Below are positions 25,460-33,480 of a DNA stretch of 64,000 nucleotides, one piece after another. The stretch's first letter is position 1; every line of letters starts with the position of its first letter. Source of the DNA: Streptosporangium canum. GTDB taxonomy: Bacteria; Actinomycetota; Actinomycetes; Streptosporangiales; Streptosporangiaceae. The position numbers and the translations under genes were made by a program. The stretch is from contig NZ_FOQY01000001.1 of assembly GCF_900113865.1 (NCBI RefSeq), forward strand, positions 442,877 through 506,876, in the 5' to 3' direction. The notes beneath the pieces were generated by a model. That model made no database searches, was not told where the DNA came from, and worked only from the letters and a program-made list of their open reading frames with translations.

Positions 25460-27760
25460 CTAATCCCGGATCCGCGCCACGGCCGCGCCCGGATCCATGG
25501 CCAGCCCCCGGGCGAACAGGCGCTCGTAGACGGCGTCTCCGACGAGAGCCCTGGCCCGGCTCTCCGTGAGCTCACGAGAGATCAGGAAGCCCTGGCGGGA
25601 CGGCACGGGGCCCCCGCGAGAGGACGGAGAGCCTTCCCGAGGCGACGGGGAAACCTCGTGCGACAGGTGAGAGCCCTCCCGCGAGGGCAGCACGGGGCCC
25701 CTGCGCGGCGGCGGGGAAACCTCGTGCGAGGGGAGAGGACCCCCGCGGGACGCCACCGGCCCCTCGTAGGGGGAGGCCATCGGACCCTCGTACGGGGCCG
25801 GACCCTCGTACGGGGCCGGACCCTCGTACGGGGAGAGGCGTCCCTCGCCGCGCGCGGGCGGAGTCACGGGCTCGGGCGCGCCGGACCGGGGCAGCCCGAA
25901 GGCCGTCCACATCCGCCGGCCGGCGCCGAGCAGACATGCGGCCCGCCGCCCGTCGCCGCGCGCCACGGCGGTGGCGGCGAGCTGGTCCATCGCCATGGCG
26001 CTGCCCATCGCGTCACCCAGGCGCCACTTCCCGTCGAGCGCCGCACGCGCGTAGACCTCGGCGATGCCGGGCTCACCGCGGCCCAGCTCGGCGAGCGAGC
26101 GCGCGTGGTCGCCGTGGGAACGCGCCCACAGCTCGCCGCGTTCGGCGCACCGCGCCCACTGCCGCGTCAGCACCTCCACGGCCCGGTCGAACTCGCCCCG
26201 GACGCCGAACGCCATGGCCAGCGTCACCTCGGCCAGGGGAAGCCCGATGTGGACGGAGACCGCCCGCCCGAACAGCTCCGCCGCCTCGGCCGCGAGACGT
26301 TCGGCCCCGTCGAGGTCGCCGCAGACCAGGGCGGCGGCCGCGGCGCTCTGCCGGGCGCACCCGGCGGCGGCGAAGTCGCCCGCGGCCATCGCCGCCTCGT
26401 AGGCCTCGGCCGCCCGGTCGCGGGCCGCGGCGGTGTCGCCCGCGCTGAGTGCGGCCCAGGCGTACGTCCACAGCGCCTTGGTCCGTGCCGGACTCGGCCG
26501 CTTGTGCCGCCGGAGCAGCCGGTCCAGGTAGTAGCGGCCCTGCCGTACCTGGCCCAGGCAGCACCAGACGAACCACAGGGCCGTCACCAGCTCGAACCCG
26601 TCGTCGTGGTCGAGGGCCGCCTTCAGGTTCGGCAGCTCGCGGTGGGCCCAGTCGGCCCACCGGAGCTGGTGCGGGCCGTACCACTCGGCCTCCGCCCTGC
26701 GGGCCTGCGCCAGGTAGTGGTCACGATGGCGGCGGATCAGGGCCTTCTCCTCGCCCAGCCGGCGCAGCCACTCCCTGCCGTAGTCGCGGATCGTGTCGAG
26801 CATCCGGTAGCGCGACCCCTCGGCGATCAGGATCGACTTGTCCACGAGCCTGAGCAGCGGGAGCCAGCTCAGCCGCTCATCGGCGCAGACCGCCCGCGCG
26901 TCGTCGGCGTCGAACCATCCGGCGAAGACCGACAGCCGCGCCCAGAGCAGGCGCTCCTCGGCGGTGCAGAGCTCATGGCTCCAGCCGACCGCGGTGCGCA
27001 TGGTCTGGTGGCGTCGCAACGGGGTACGGCTCCCGCCGACGAGCAGCGCGAAGCGGTCGTCCAGCCGTTCGGCGATCTGCTGGACCGACAGCGCCCGCAG
27101 CCGCCGGACGGCGAGCTCGACGGCCAGTGGGATGCCGTCCAGCAGGCGGCAGACCTGGGCGACCGCCGCCGGGTCGAGGATGAGGTCGGGCACCAGCGCG
27201 GAGGCCCGCTCGGTGAACAGCCGGACCGCGTCGGTCCCGGCGGCGCCGGTGGTCCCGGGCTCGGGCACCGCCAGCGGTCCGATCGGCAGCACCCGCTCCC
27301 CGGGCAGGCCGAGCGGCTGGCGGCTGGTGGCGAGCACCCGCGCGTGCGGGGCCTCCGACAGCACCCGGCGCAGCAGCGCCGCGCAGGCGTCGACCAGATG
27401 GTCGCAGGTGTCCAGGACCAGCAGCAGCCGCTTGTCGGCGACGAAGTCGGCCAGCACCTCGGACTGGGGGCGCGCCGACTGCTCGCGCAGGCCGAGCGCC
27501 TCGGCGATGGCGTGACCGATCAGGTCGCCGTTCTGCTCGGCCGACAGCTCGACGACCCACACCCCGTCGGCGAAGGAGTCACGGAGCCGGTCGGCCGTCC
27601 TGACGGCCAGCCTCGTCTTGCCCACGCCGGCGACCCCGGTGAGGGTCACCAGCGGTGAGCGGGCGATCAGCCCGGCGATCTCGTCGAGTTCCGCTCGCCG
27701 CCCGACGAGACTGCTCGTCTCCGCCGGGACGTTGTCCCGGCGCGTCCGCGTCTCCGCCAC
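25460..27760 (-). CDS. STAND-type ATPase with a repeat-rich C-terminal insert
   Basis: The 766-residue protein starts at GTG 27758-27760 behind a GGAG site. Walker A GVAGVGKT is at 42-49 and Walker B LLLVLDTCD at 112-120. DGIPLAVELA and VGWSHELCTAEERLLWA mark the NB-ARC arm, and a TPR-like region follows. Unlike its relatives, it has an insert of about 83 residues (643-725) made of PYEGP repeats and then Ser/Arg/Gly/Pro repeats, just before a conserved final 41-residue helix. No DNA-binding domain is seen. The gene follows the paralogue at 27840 by 79 bp, so they are probably cotranscribed. Confidence 0.85.
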   Translation of the reverse strand: MAETRTRRDNVPAETSSLVGRRAELDEIAGLIARSPLVTLTGVAGVGKTRLAVRTADRLRDSFADGVWVVELSAEQNGDLIGHAIAEALGLREQSARPQSEVLADFVADKRLLLVLDTCDHLVDACAALLRRVLSEAPHARVLATSRQPLGLPGERVLPIGPLAVPEPGTTGAAGTDAVRLFTERASALVPDLILDPAAVAQVCRLLDGIPLAVELAVRRLRALSVQQIAERLDDRFALLVGGSRTPLRRHQTMRTAVGWSHELCTAEERLLWARLSVFAGWFDADDARAVCADERLSWLPLLRLVDKSILIAEGSRYRMLDTIRDYGREWLRRLGEEKALIRRHRDHYLAQARRAEAEWYGPHQLRWADWAHRELPNLKAALDHDDGFELVTALWFVWCCLGQVRQGRYYLDRLLRRHKRPSPARTKALWTYAWAALSAGDTAAARDRAAEAYEAAMAAGDFAAAGCARQSAAAAALVCGDLDGAERLAAEAAELFGRAVSVHIGLPLAEVTLAMAFGVRGEFDRAVEVLTRQWARCAERGELWARSHGDHARSLAELGRGEPGIAEVYARAALDGKWRLGDAMGSAMAMDQLAATAVARGDGRRAACLLGAGRRMWTAFGLPRSGAPEPVTPPARGEGRLSPYEGPAPYEGPAPYEGPMASPYEGPVASRGGPLPSHEVSPPPRRGPVLPSREGSHLSHEVSPSPREGSPSSRGGPVPSRQGFLISRELTESRARALVGDAVYERLFARGLAMDPGAAVARIRD
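25586..25834. repeat. Low-complexity coding repeats in the STAND ATPase gene
   Basis: The end nearer the 5' end of the gene is four PYEGP units, with an 18-bp DNA period in the middle copies. The rest is a looser Ser-Arg-Glu-Gly / Ser-His-Glu-Val alternation. The insert keeps frame and lies between two conserved segments, so it appears to be a recent expansion. Confidence 0.8.
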
Positions 27761-27839
27761 CGATCTCCAGCCCCTCCGCGTGAGGTGGCAAGCCAACCAC
27801 GGAACCGGCCACGGAATCGGCGAGGTGCGGCGCCCCCGG

Positions 27840-29897
27840 TTACGAGATCTTCTCCTCCAGCGCATATTTCACAGCGATGCCCAGGTCAAGGCGGTTTCCC
27901 GCGGCATACAGGGTGTCGAATTCTCCACCGCCGAGGGCTCTCACGGCCTGGTTCACCGCCCGCTTCCGGATCGGAATGAAGATCGGCGAACCGAACTGCG
28001 ACAGCCCCGAGGAGTCCCAGACGGCCTGGGCCGCGCCCAGCAGCCGTGCCCCCCTGCCCGCGGCGCCCTCCACCGCCACCGCCCAGGCGATCATCTCCAT
28101 GCAGACGACGCTCAGGAGCAGGTCGTCGAAGAGCCGCGCGGCGGTGAGCGCCGCCCTGGCGTGCCGGAGCGCTCCGGAGGTGTCGCCCTTGACATGCTCG
28201 GCCCAGGCGAAGACGTATTCCATCTGGGCGCGGCTCCACTCCTCCCCGTGGGCCTCGCAGAGCGCCTGCCCCTCCGACAGGGTCTCCATGGTCTCCTCCG
28301 GCCGGCCCGCGGCCAGCAGGCTGAGCGCCGCCAGCGTGTAGCAGGGCAGCAGCCCGGACAGCACGTCGCCCTCGGCCATGTGCCAGGCCATGGCCTCGTC
28401 CAGCAGCTCGACCGCCCGGGGGTAGTCCCCCCGCATCAGGGAGATCAGGCCCTCGATCTGGGTGGCGTAACCGGCGGCGCTCCCCCCGGGATCCTCGGCG
28501 CGGCACCGGTCGAGCCGTTCCGCCGCGGCATCGAGGTCACCCTGGAGCGCGGCCACCCACGCGCAGACCCACAGCGCCCTGACGCGCTCCGGGCCGGGCC
28601 TGGTGTCCATCCCCAGCGCCGTCTCCAGGTAGTGGCGGCCCTCGCGCAACATGCCGCAGCAGACCCAGAGGAACCACAGGGTCCCGGCCAGGTCCAGCCC
28701 CGTCCGGGACCACTCCGGGTCGGTCAGGCACAGCTCGAACGCCTTGCGGAAGTTGCGCTGCTCGGCGCGTGTCCGTCCGTACCACTCCACCTGACGGCCG
28801 GGCCATTCGGCGGCGCACCGCCTGGCCAGCCGGAGATAGTGGTCGCGGTGGCGGCCCTGGACCGCGCCGGTCTCGCCCAGCAGCAGAAGCCACTCGGCGC
28901 CGAACTCCCTGACGGTGTCGAGCATGCGCAGCCGTACCCCGGCGGGATGGTCCTCCCGCTGCACAAGGGACTTGTCGACCAGGCCGGTCAGCGTTTCGAG
29001 GACCAGCCCGGACGGGAGCGGCCCGCCCGCGCAGACCCGCTCGGCCGCCTCCAGGTCGAACCCCGCGGCGAACACCGACAGCCGGGCCCACAGCAGCCGC
29101 TCGGCCGGGGTGCACAGCTCGTGGCTCCAGCCCATCGCCGCGCGCAGCGACTCGTGCCGCATCGGGCCGTCGCCCCCGGTCAGCAGGCGGTAGCGGTCGT
29201 GGAGCTGCGGGGTGAGCAGCGCGGGCGACATGGTGCGCAGTTGCACGGCCGCCAGCTCGATCGCCAGCGGGATGCAGTCGAGCCCCTCGCAGAGCTCGGC
29301 CAGGCCCGCCGCACCGTCGCCCCCCGCCGCGCCGCCGCCCTCGTCCCCGCCGCCGCCCTCCACGTCGCCACCGGCTGTCCCGGCGCCGGCCAGGCCCGCG
29401 CGGTCGCGCAGCAGGGCCACCGCGTCCTCGACCGGGAGCGGCGGGACGGGGTAGATATGCTCGCCCGACACGCCGAGCGGCTGGCGGCCGGTGGCCAGCA
29501 CCCGGAGGCCGGGCGCGCGGCGCAACAGGGTGTCCACCAGCGAGGCGACCGCTTCGACCAGGTGCTCGCAGGTGTCCAGCATGAGCAGCGACCTGCGCGG
29601 GCTCAGCCAGTCGGCCAGCACCTCCTCCTGCTGCCGGGCGGACTGGTCGGCCAGGCCCATGCTGTCGGCCACGGTCTCGGCCAGGAGGTACGGATCCGTC
29701 AGGCAGGCCAGCTCGACCAGCCAGAGGCCGTCGGGGAACTCCTCCGCGACCTCCTCAGCCGCCCGGCCCGCCAGCCGCGTCTTGCCGACGCCGCCCAACC
29801 CGGTGAGCGTGACCAGGCGGGATTCCCGGATCAGGCGGACCACTTGGGCGATCTCTGCGCGGCGGCCGACAAAGGTAGTTTCCATGGGGGTGCCCAT
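27840..29897 (-). CDS. STAND-type ATPase with C-terminal helical repeats
   Basis: The 685-residue protein begins MGTPMETTFVGRRAEI; Met5 (ATG 29883-29885) is an alternative start, and neither has a clear ribosome site, so a leaderless mRNA is possible. Walker A GLGGVGKT is at 33-40 and Walker B SLLMLDTCE at 103-111. A Gly/Asp/Glu-rich linker (about 170-200, GGGGDEGGGAAGGDG) interrupts the core before CIPLAIELAA. MGWSHELCTPAERLLWA and a TPR-like C-terminal half follow. It is the first gene of the minus-strand row and is divergent from the methyltransferase gene at 30016. No DNA-binding domain is seen. Its job is unknown. Confidence 0.85.
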   Translation of the reverse strand: MGTPMETTFVGRRAEIAQVVRLIRESRLVTLTGLGGVGKTRLAGRAAEEVAEEFPDGLWLVELACLTDPYLLAETVADSMGLADQSARQQEEVLADWLSPRRSLLMLDTCEHLVEAVASLVDTLLRRAPGLRVLATGRQPLGVSGEHIYPVPPLPVEDAVALLRDRAGLAGAGTAGGDVEGGGGDEGGGAAGGDGAAGLAELCEGLDCIPLAIELAAVQLRTMSPALLTPQLHDRYRLLTGGDGPMRHESLRAAMGWSHELCTPAERLLWARLSVFAAGFDLEAAERVCAGGPLPSGLVLETLTGLVDKSLVQREDHPAGVRLRMLDTVREFGAEWLLLLGETGAVQGRHRDHYLRLARRCAAEWPGRQVEWYGRTRAEQRNFRKAFELCLTDPEWSRTGLDLAGTLWFLWVCCGMLREGRHYLETALGMDTRPGPERVRALWVCAWVAALQGDLDAAAERLDRCRAEDPGGSAAGYATQIEGLISLMRGDYPRAVELLDEAMAWHMAEGDVLSGLLPCYTLAALSLLAAGRPEETMETLSEGQALCEAHGEEWSRAQMEYVFAWAEHVKGDTSGALRHARAALTAARLFDDLLLSVVCMEMIAWAVAVEGAAGRGARLLGAAQAVWDSSGLSQFGSPIFIPIRKRAVNQAVRALGGGEFDTLYAAGNRLDLGIAVKYALEEKIS

Positions 29898-30015
29898 GCT
29901 AGGCCGCGGCGAGTTGTTTGGGGGGCCGCTCCCGGGGAACCGCCACTAGACTCAGCCTGTCCGTAGCCGTGGCCCCCGCGCCACGGCTTTCTGTTAGCGA
30001 TCTGGACGGAACCGC

Positions 30016-30747
30016 ATGTCTGGGTATGACCGCGTAGTGCAACCCGCGGCCGGCGACGAGGCCCTGGAGAACCACCTGGGTGGGGACGAGGCCAAGAACT
30101 ACCGGCAGTACGAGCTCGACATGGTCGCCCCGCACGTGGGCCGCTCCATGCTGGAGATCGGTTCCGGCCTGGGCCATTTCGCCGAGGCGTTCCTGCCCCG
30201 CCTGGACCGGCTGGTGGTCAGCGACTTCGACCCCTACTGCGTGGACCAGCTCCGCAAGCGTTTCGCCGGGCGCGACGAGATCGACGTGCTGCAGTTCGGC
30301 CTGCCGACCGACATCCCGATCGGTGAGAAGGTCGACACCGTCGTGATGATGAACGTCCTGGAGCACATCGAGGAGGACGTCGAGGCCCTGCGCTCCCTCG
30401 CCAAGGTCACCCTCCCCGGCGGGCGGATCATCATCTGGGTCCCGGGCTACATGCAGCTCTACGGCGACTTCGACCGCAAGGTCGGCCACGTCACCCGCTA
30501 CACCCCCGCCACCCTGCGCAGCACGGTCTCCAAGGCGGGCCTGGACATCGACGTGCTCAAGCCGATCAACTTCCTCGGCGGCATCGCCTGGTGGGCCGCC
30601 GTCCGCCGCGGCGGCGTCGGCTACCCCGACCCCCGCCTGGTCAAGATCTACGACCGCACCGTGGTCCCCATGACGCGCTTCATCGAGCGCTTCGTCCGCC
30701 CGCCCTTCGGGCAGACCGTCTTCTGCGTGGCCCGCGTCCCGAAGTAG
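30016..30747 (+). CDS. Class I SAM-dependent methyltransferase
   Basis: The 243-residue protein has the SAM-binding motif MLEIGSGLGHF (about 45-55), the acidic residue at the end of strand 2 in VVSDFDPYC, and MMNVLEHIEED as motif post-II. The C-terminal part has a hydrophobic stretch (FLGGIAWWAAV) and a basic region, as in methyltransferases acting on membrane-linked or polyketide-like substrates. The ATG has a GGACGGAA site. It is divergent from the ATPase gene at 27840. The substrate cannot be read from the sequence. Confidence 0.85.
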   Translation: MSGYDRVVQPAAGDEALENHLGGDEAKNYRQYELDMVAPHVGRSMLEIGSGLGHFAEAFLPRLDRLVVSDFDPYCVDQLRKRFAGRDEIDVLQFGLPTDIPIGEKVDTVVMMNVLEHIEEDVEALRSLAKVTLPGGRIIIWVPGYMQLYGDFDRKVGHVTRYTPATLRSTVSKAGLDIDVLKPINFLGGIAWWAAVRRGGVGYPDPRLVKIYDRTVVPMTRFIERFVRPPFGQTVFCVARVPK

Positions 30748-30942
30748 CCGTGAACGGAGACCCTTCAAGGGTTCCGACAGTGCCGCCGTGCGAGCTTCCC
30801 CGGCCGTACGGCAGGCCACCCGGCGGCGGCATCCTTCCAGGTGGGGGCGGATCCGACACACCGGGCTCCCTCCGCGCCGGTTCCTTCCCGGGCCGGTGAC
30901 TCGGGCGTAACGTCGAAGTCATCCGCGCCCGAGGAGGTCACG

Positions 30943-32817
30943 ATGACCGATTACGCCAAGGCACGCGAGGTGGCCGAGCAGGCCAGGGAGAAGGAGTGGG
31001 CGCGTCCCAGCTTCGGCAGGCAGCTCTTCCTGGGAAACTTCCGCCTCGACCTGGTGCATCCGGCTCCGGCCCCGCCCGAGGCCGACGCCAAGAAGGGCGA
31101 GGAGTTCCTGCGCGCCCTGCGGCGGTTTCTGGACAGGCGGGTGGATCCGGCGCTGATCGAGCGGACCGCCCAGGTGCCGGACGAGGTGGTCAAGGGGCTC
31201 GCGGAGCTGGGCGCGTTCGGGATCACCATCGAGGAGGAGTACGGCGGGCTGGGGCTGAGCCACCTCGACTACGGCCGGGCTCTGATGCTCGTCGGATCGT
31301 ACTGCCCGGCGCTGAGCACGCTGCTGTCGGCGCACCAGTCGATCGGGGTGCCGCAGCCGTTGAAGCAGTTCGGCACCGAGGAGCAGAAGCGGCGGTTCCT
31401 GCCCCGCTGCGCGAAGGGCGAGGTGTCGGCGTTCCTGCTGACGGAGCCCGATGTCGGCTCCGACCCCGCGCGGCTGGCCACCACGGCGGTGCGCGACGGC
31501 GACGACTACGTGCTGGACGGCGTGAAGCTGTGGACGACCAACGGGGTCGTCGCGGGCCTGCTGGTGGTCATGGCCCGCACCGGCAAGAAGATCTCCGCGT
31601 TCGTCGTCGAGGCGGACACCCCCGGGATCACCGTCGAGCGGCGCAACGCGTTCATGGGCCTGCGCGGCATCGAGAACGGCGTGACCAGGTTCCACCGGGT
31701 CCGTGTCCCCGCCGCCAACCTGATCGGCCGCGAGGGACAGGGCCTGAAGATCGCGCTGACCACGCTCAACACCGGGCGGCTCTCGCTGCCGGCCGTCTGC
31801 GCCGGGAACGCCAAGTGGGCGGTGAAGATCGCCAGGGAGTGGGGCGACGCGCGGGTGCAGTGGGGGCGCAGGATCGGAGAGCACGAGGCGGTGGCACGCA
31901 AGATCGCCTTCATCGCCGGTACGGCCTACGCCCTCGAAGCGGTGATGGACCTTTCCTGCCGCCTGGCCGACGAGAAGAGCAACGACATCCGGATCGAGGC
32001 GGCGCTCGCCAAACTGTACGCGTCGGAGATGGCCTGGCAGGTGGCCGACGAGCTGGTCCAGATCCGCGGCGGGCGGGGCTACGAGACGGCCGAGTCGCTG
32101 GCCGCCCGTGGCGAGCGCGGGGTCCCCGCCGAGCAGGTGCTGCGGGACATGCGGATCAACCGGATCTTCGAGGGGTCCACCGAGATCATGCAGCTGCTGA
32201 TCGCCCGCGAGGCGGTCGACGCGCACCTGACCGTCGCCGGCGAGCTCATCGATCCGTCGCTGGGCGGCAGGGCCAAGGCCCGCGCCGCGGTGAAGGCGGG
32301 CGGGTTCTACGCGCGCTGGCTGCCGACGCTGGTCGCGGGGACCGGCAACCGGCCCGGCTCCTACCCGGAGTTCGGCGCGCTCGCCCGGCACCTGCGCTAC
32401 GTGGAGAGGACCAGCCGCAAGCTCGCCCGCGCCACCTTCTACGGCATGTCCCGCTGGCAGGGCAGGCTTGAGCACAAGCAGGGCTTCCTCGGCCGGATCG
32501 TGGACATCGGCGCCGAGCTCTTCGCGATCACCGCGACCTGCGTCCGTGCCCGCGAGGATGAGGCCGAGCTGGGCCGCAAGCCCGCCGAGATCGCCGACAC
32601 CTTCTGCCACCAGGCCCGGCTCCGCGCGGACGCGCTGTTCGACCGGCTGTGGGACAACAGCGACGCCCGCGACGTACGGCTGGCGCGCCACGTGCTGCGG
32701 GGCCGCTACACGTTCCTGGAGGAGGGCATCCTCGACGCCTCCATCGACGGCCCGTGGATCGCCGCCACCGCTCACGGCCCCTCCGCCACCGGGAATGTGC
32801 ACCGGTCGATCCGCTGA
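30943..32817 (+). CDS. Acyl-CoA dehydrogenase, large form
   Basis: The 624-residue FAD enzyme is expected to oxidise acyl-CoA to the trans-2-enoyl-CoA. The start is ATG 30943 with an ideal AGGAGG site; the open frame upstream is not coding. The dehydrogenase core (about 45-430) includes FLLTEPDVGSDPA and WTTNGVVAGL for FAD and substrate contact, and RIFEGSTEIMQLLIAREAV, where the catalytic Glu of long-chain enzymes lies. A C-terminal extension of about 180 residues makes it like very-long-chain or ACAD9-type enzymes. A thiolase gene lies nearby on the opposite strand, so the pair may serve beta-oxidation. Confidence 0.9.
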   Translation: MTDYAKAREVAEQAREKEWARPSFGRQLFLGNFRLDLVHPAPAPPEADAKKGEEFLRALRRFLDRRVDPALIERTAQVPDEVVKGLAELGAFGITIEEEYGGLGLSHLDYGRALMLVGSYCPALSTLLSAHQSIGVPQPLKQFGTEEQKRRFLPRCAKGEVSAFLLTEPDVGSDPARLATTAVRDGDDYVLDGVKLWTTNGVVAGLLVVMARTGKKISAFVVEADTPGITVERRNAFMGLRGIENGVTRFHRVRVPAANLIGREGQGLKIALTTLNTGRLSLPAVCAGNAKWAVKIAREWGDARVQWGRRIGEHEAVARKIAFIAGTAYALEAVMDLSCRLADEKSNDIRIEAALAKLYASEMAWQVADELVQIRGGRGYETAESLAARGERGVPAEQVLRDMRINRIFEGSTEIMQLLIAREAVDAHLTVAGELIDPSLGGRAKARAAVKAGGFYARWLPTLVAGTGNRPGSYPEFGALARHLRYVERTSRKLARATFYGMSRWQGRLEHKQGFLGRIVDIGAELFAITATCVRAREDEAELGRKPAEIADTFCHQARLRADALFDRLWDNSDARDVRLARHVLRGRYTFLEEGILDASIDGPWIAATAHGPSATGNVHRSIR

Positions 32818-32845
32818 TGAGGTACGGACGCCCGCCTCTCCGGGG

Positions 32846-32890
32846 GCGGGCTCCGGGGGGGCGGGCTCCGGGGGGGCGGGCTCCGGGGGC
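32846..32890. repeat. 15-bp GC-rich tandem repeat after the acyl-CoA dehydrogenase gene
   Basis: GCGGGCTCCGGGGGG units start at 32846, 32861 and 32876. The first copy overlaps a CCCGCC/GGCGGG hairpin at about 32831-32850 that may terminate the upstream gene. Confidence 0.85.
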
Positions 32891-32907
32891 GGAGCCGGAT
32901 AAATGGG

Positions 32908-32937
32908 TTGCACCGCCCGATGCGGCCGCCGTACGGT
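32908..32937 (+). promoter_or_regulatory. Candidate promoter for the small peptide gene
   Basis: TTGCAC (32908-32913), 18 bases, then TACGGT (32932-32937) fits a housekeeping promoter. The start would be near 32944, leaving a leader of about 145 nt before the small gene at 33090. Confidence 0.5.
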
Positions 32938-33089
32938 GATCGCATGTGGATTAACTCCTAAGAGCCGGTGTCGATCAGTTCCGACTGATCCACCCGCGCA
33001 CTCAGCCCTCTGGCCCCGTTCGTCTGACGCGGCAGCTGAGTTTCTGGCACGGCTTTCGGCCGCGTCGTCATCTTCTTCAAGGAGTCCAT

Positions 33090-33263
33090 ATGCGAATTCA
33101 TGCTGGTCAAAAGCCTGACGACGGCAGCAAGACCCCCAAGCCCCGCACCCCGCTGCCCGAGCGGAATCTGCCCCCGGCGGCGCCCCGGCACATGCCGAGG
33201 CCGCACATGCCGGTGAGGCCGACCCAGCAGCCGCGCCGGATCCCCGGCAAGGGCGGCCGCTGA
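33090..33263 (+). CDS. Small proline/arginine-rich protein, 57 residues
   Basis: ATG 33090 has a near-perfect AAGGAG site five bases upstream. The product is 57 residues, beginning MRIHAGQKPDDGSKTPKPRT and ending RRIPGKGGR. It has about 14 prolines and 14 Arg, Lys and His residues, no Cys, and no membrane segment or signal peptide. A candidate promoter lies at 32908-32937, and a perfect 14-bp terminator hairpin begins 7 bp after the stop, so the gene forms a complete small transcription unit. I do not recognise the family. A nucleic-acid-binding peptide, an antimicrobial peptide or a modified-peptide precursor are possible; none is shown. Confidence 0.65.
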   Translation: MRIHAGQKPDDGSKTPKPRTPLPERNLPPAAPRHMPRPHMPVRPTQQPRRIPGKGGR

Positions 33264-33269
33264 GACGGC

Positions 33270-33307
33270 GGACGCCCCGGCCCCGGTCTTCCCGGGCCGG
33301 GGCGTCC
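33270..33307 (+). terminator. Perfect hairpin terminator after the small peptide gene
   Basis: A perfect 14-bp GC stem (33270-33283 with 33294-33307) has a 10-base loop. It lies between convergent genes and may also act on thiolase transcripts from the other strand. Confidence 0.85.
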
Positions 33308-33315
33308 GTCTCCGG

Positions 33316-33480
33316 GCGCTCCGCTCAGAGCCGCTCGATGATCGTGACGGTCTCGCAGCCCTGGCCGCCGCCCTCGCCGCGCGCTCCGCTCAGAGCCGCT
33401 CGATGATCGTGACGGTCTCGCAGCCCTGGCCGCCGCCCTCGCCGCGCGCTCCGCTCAGAGCCGCTCGATGATCGTTACGT
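33316..33480. repeat. 65-bp tandem repeat copying the thiolase 3' end
   Basis: Units begin at 33316, 33381 and 33446, exactly 65 bp apart. The third unit merges into the real 3' end of the thiolase gene. The two free copies would encode GGGQGCETVTIIERL plus stop on the minus strand, whereas the gene itself ends GGGQANVTIIERL. The copies are nearly identical to each other. Confidence 0.95.
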
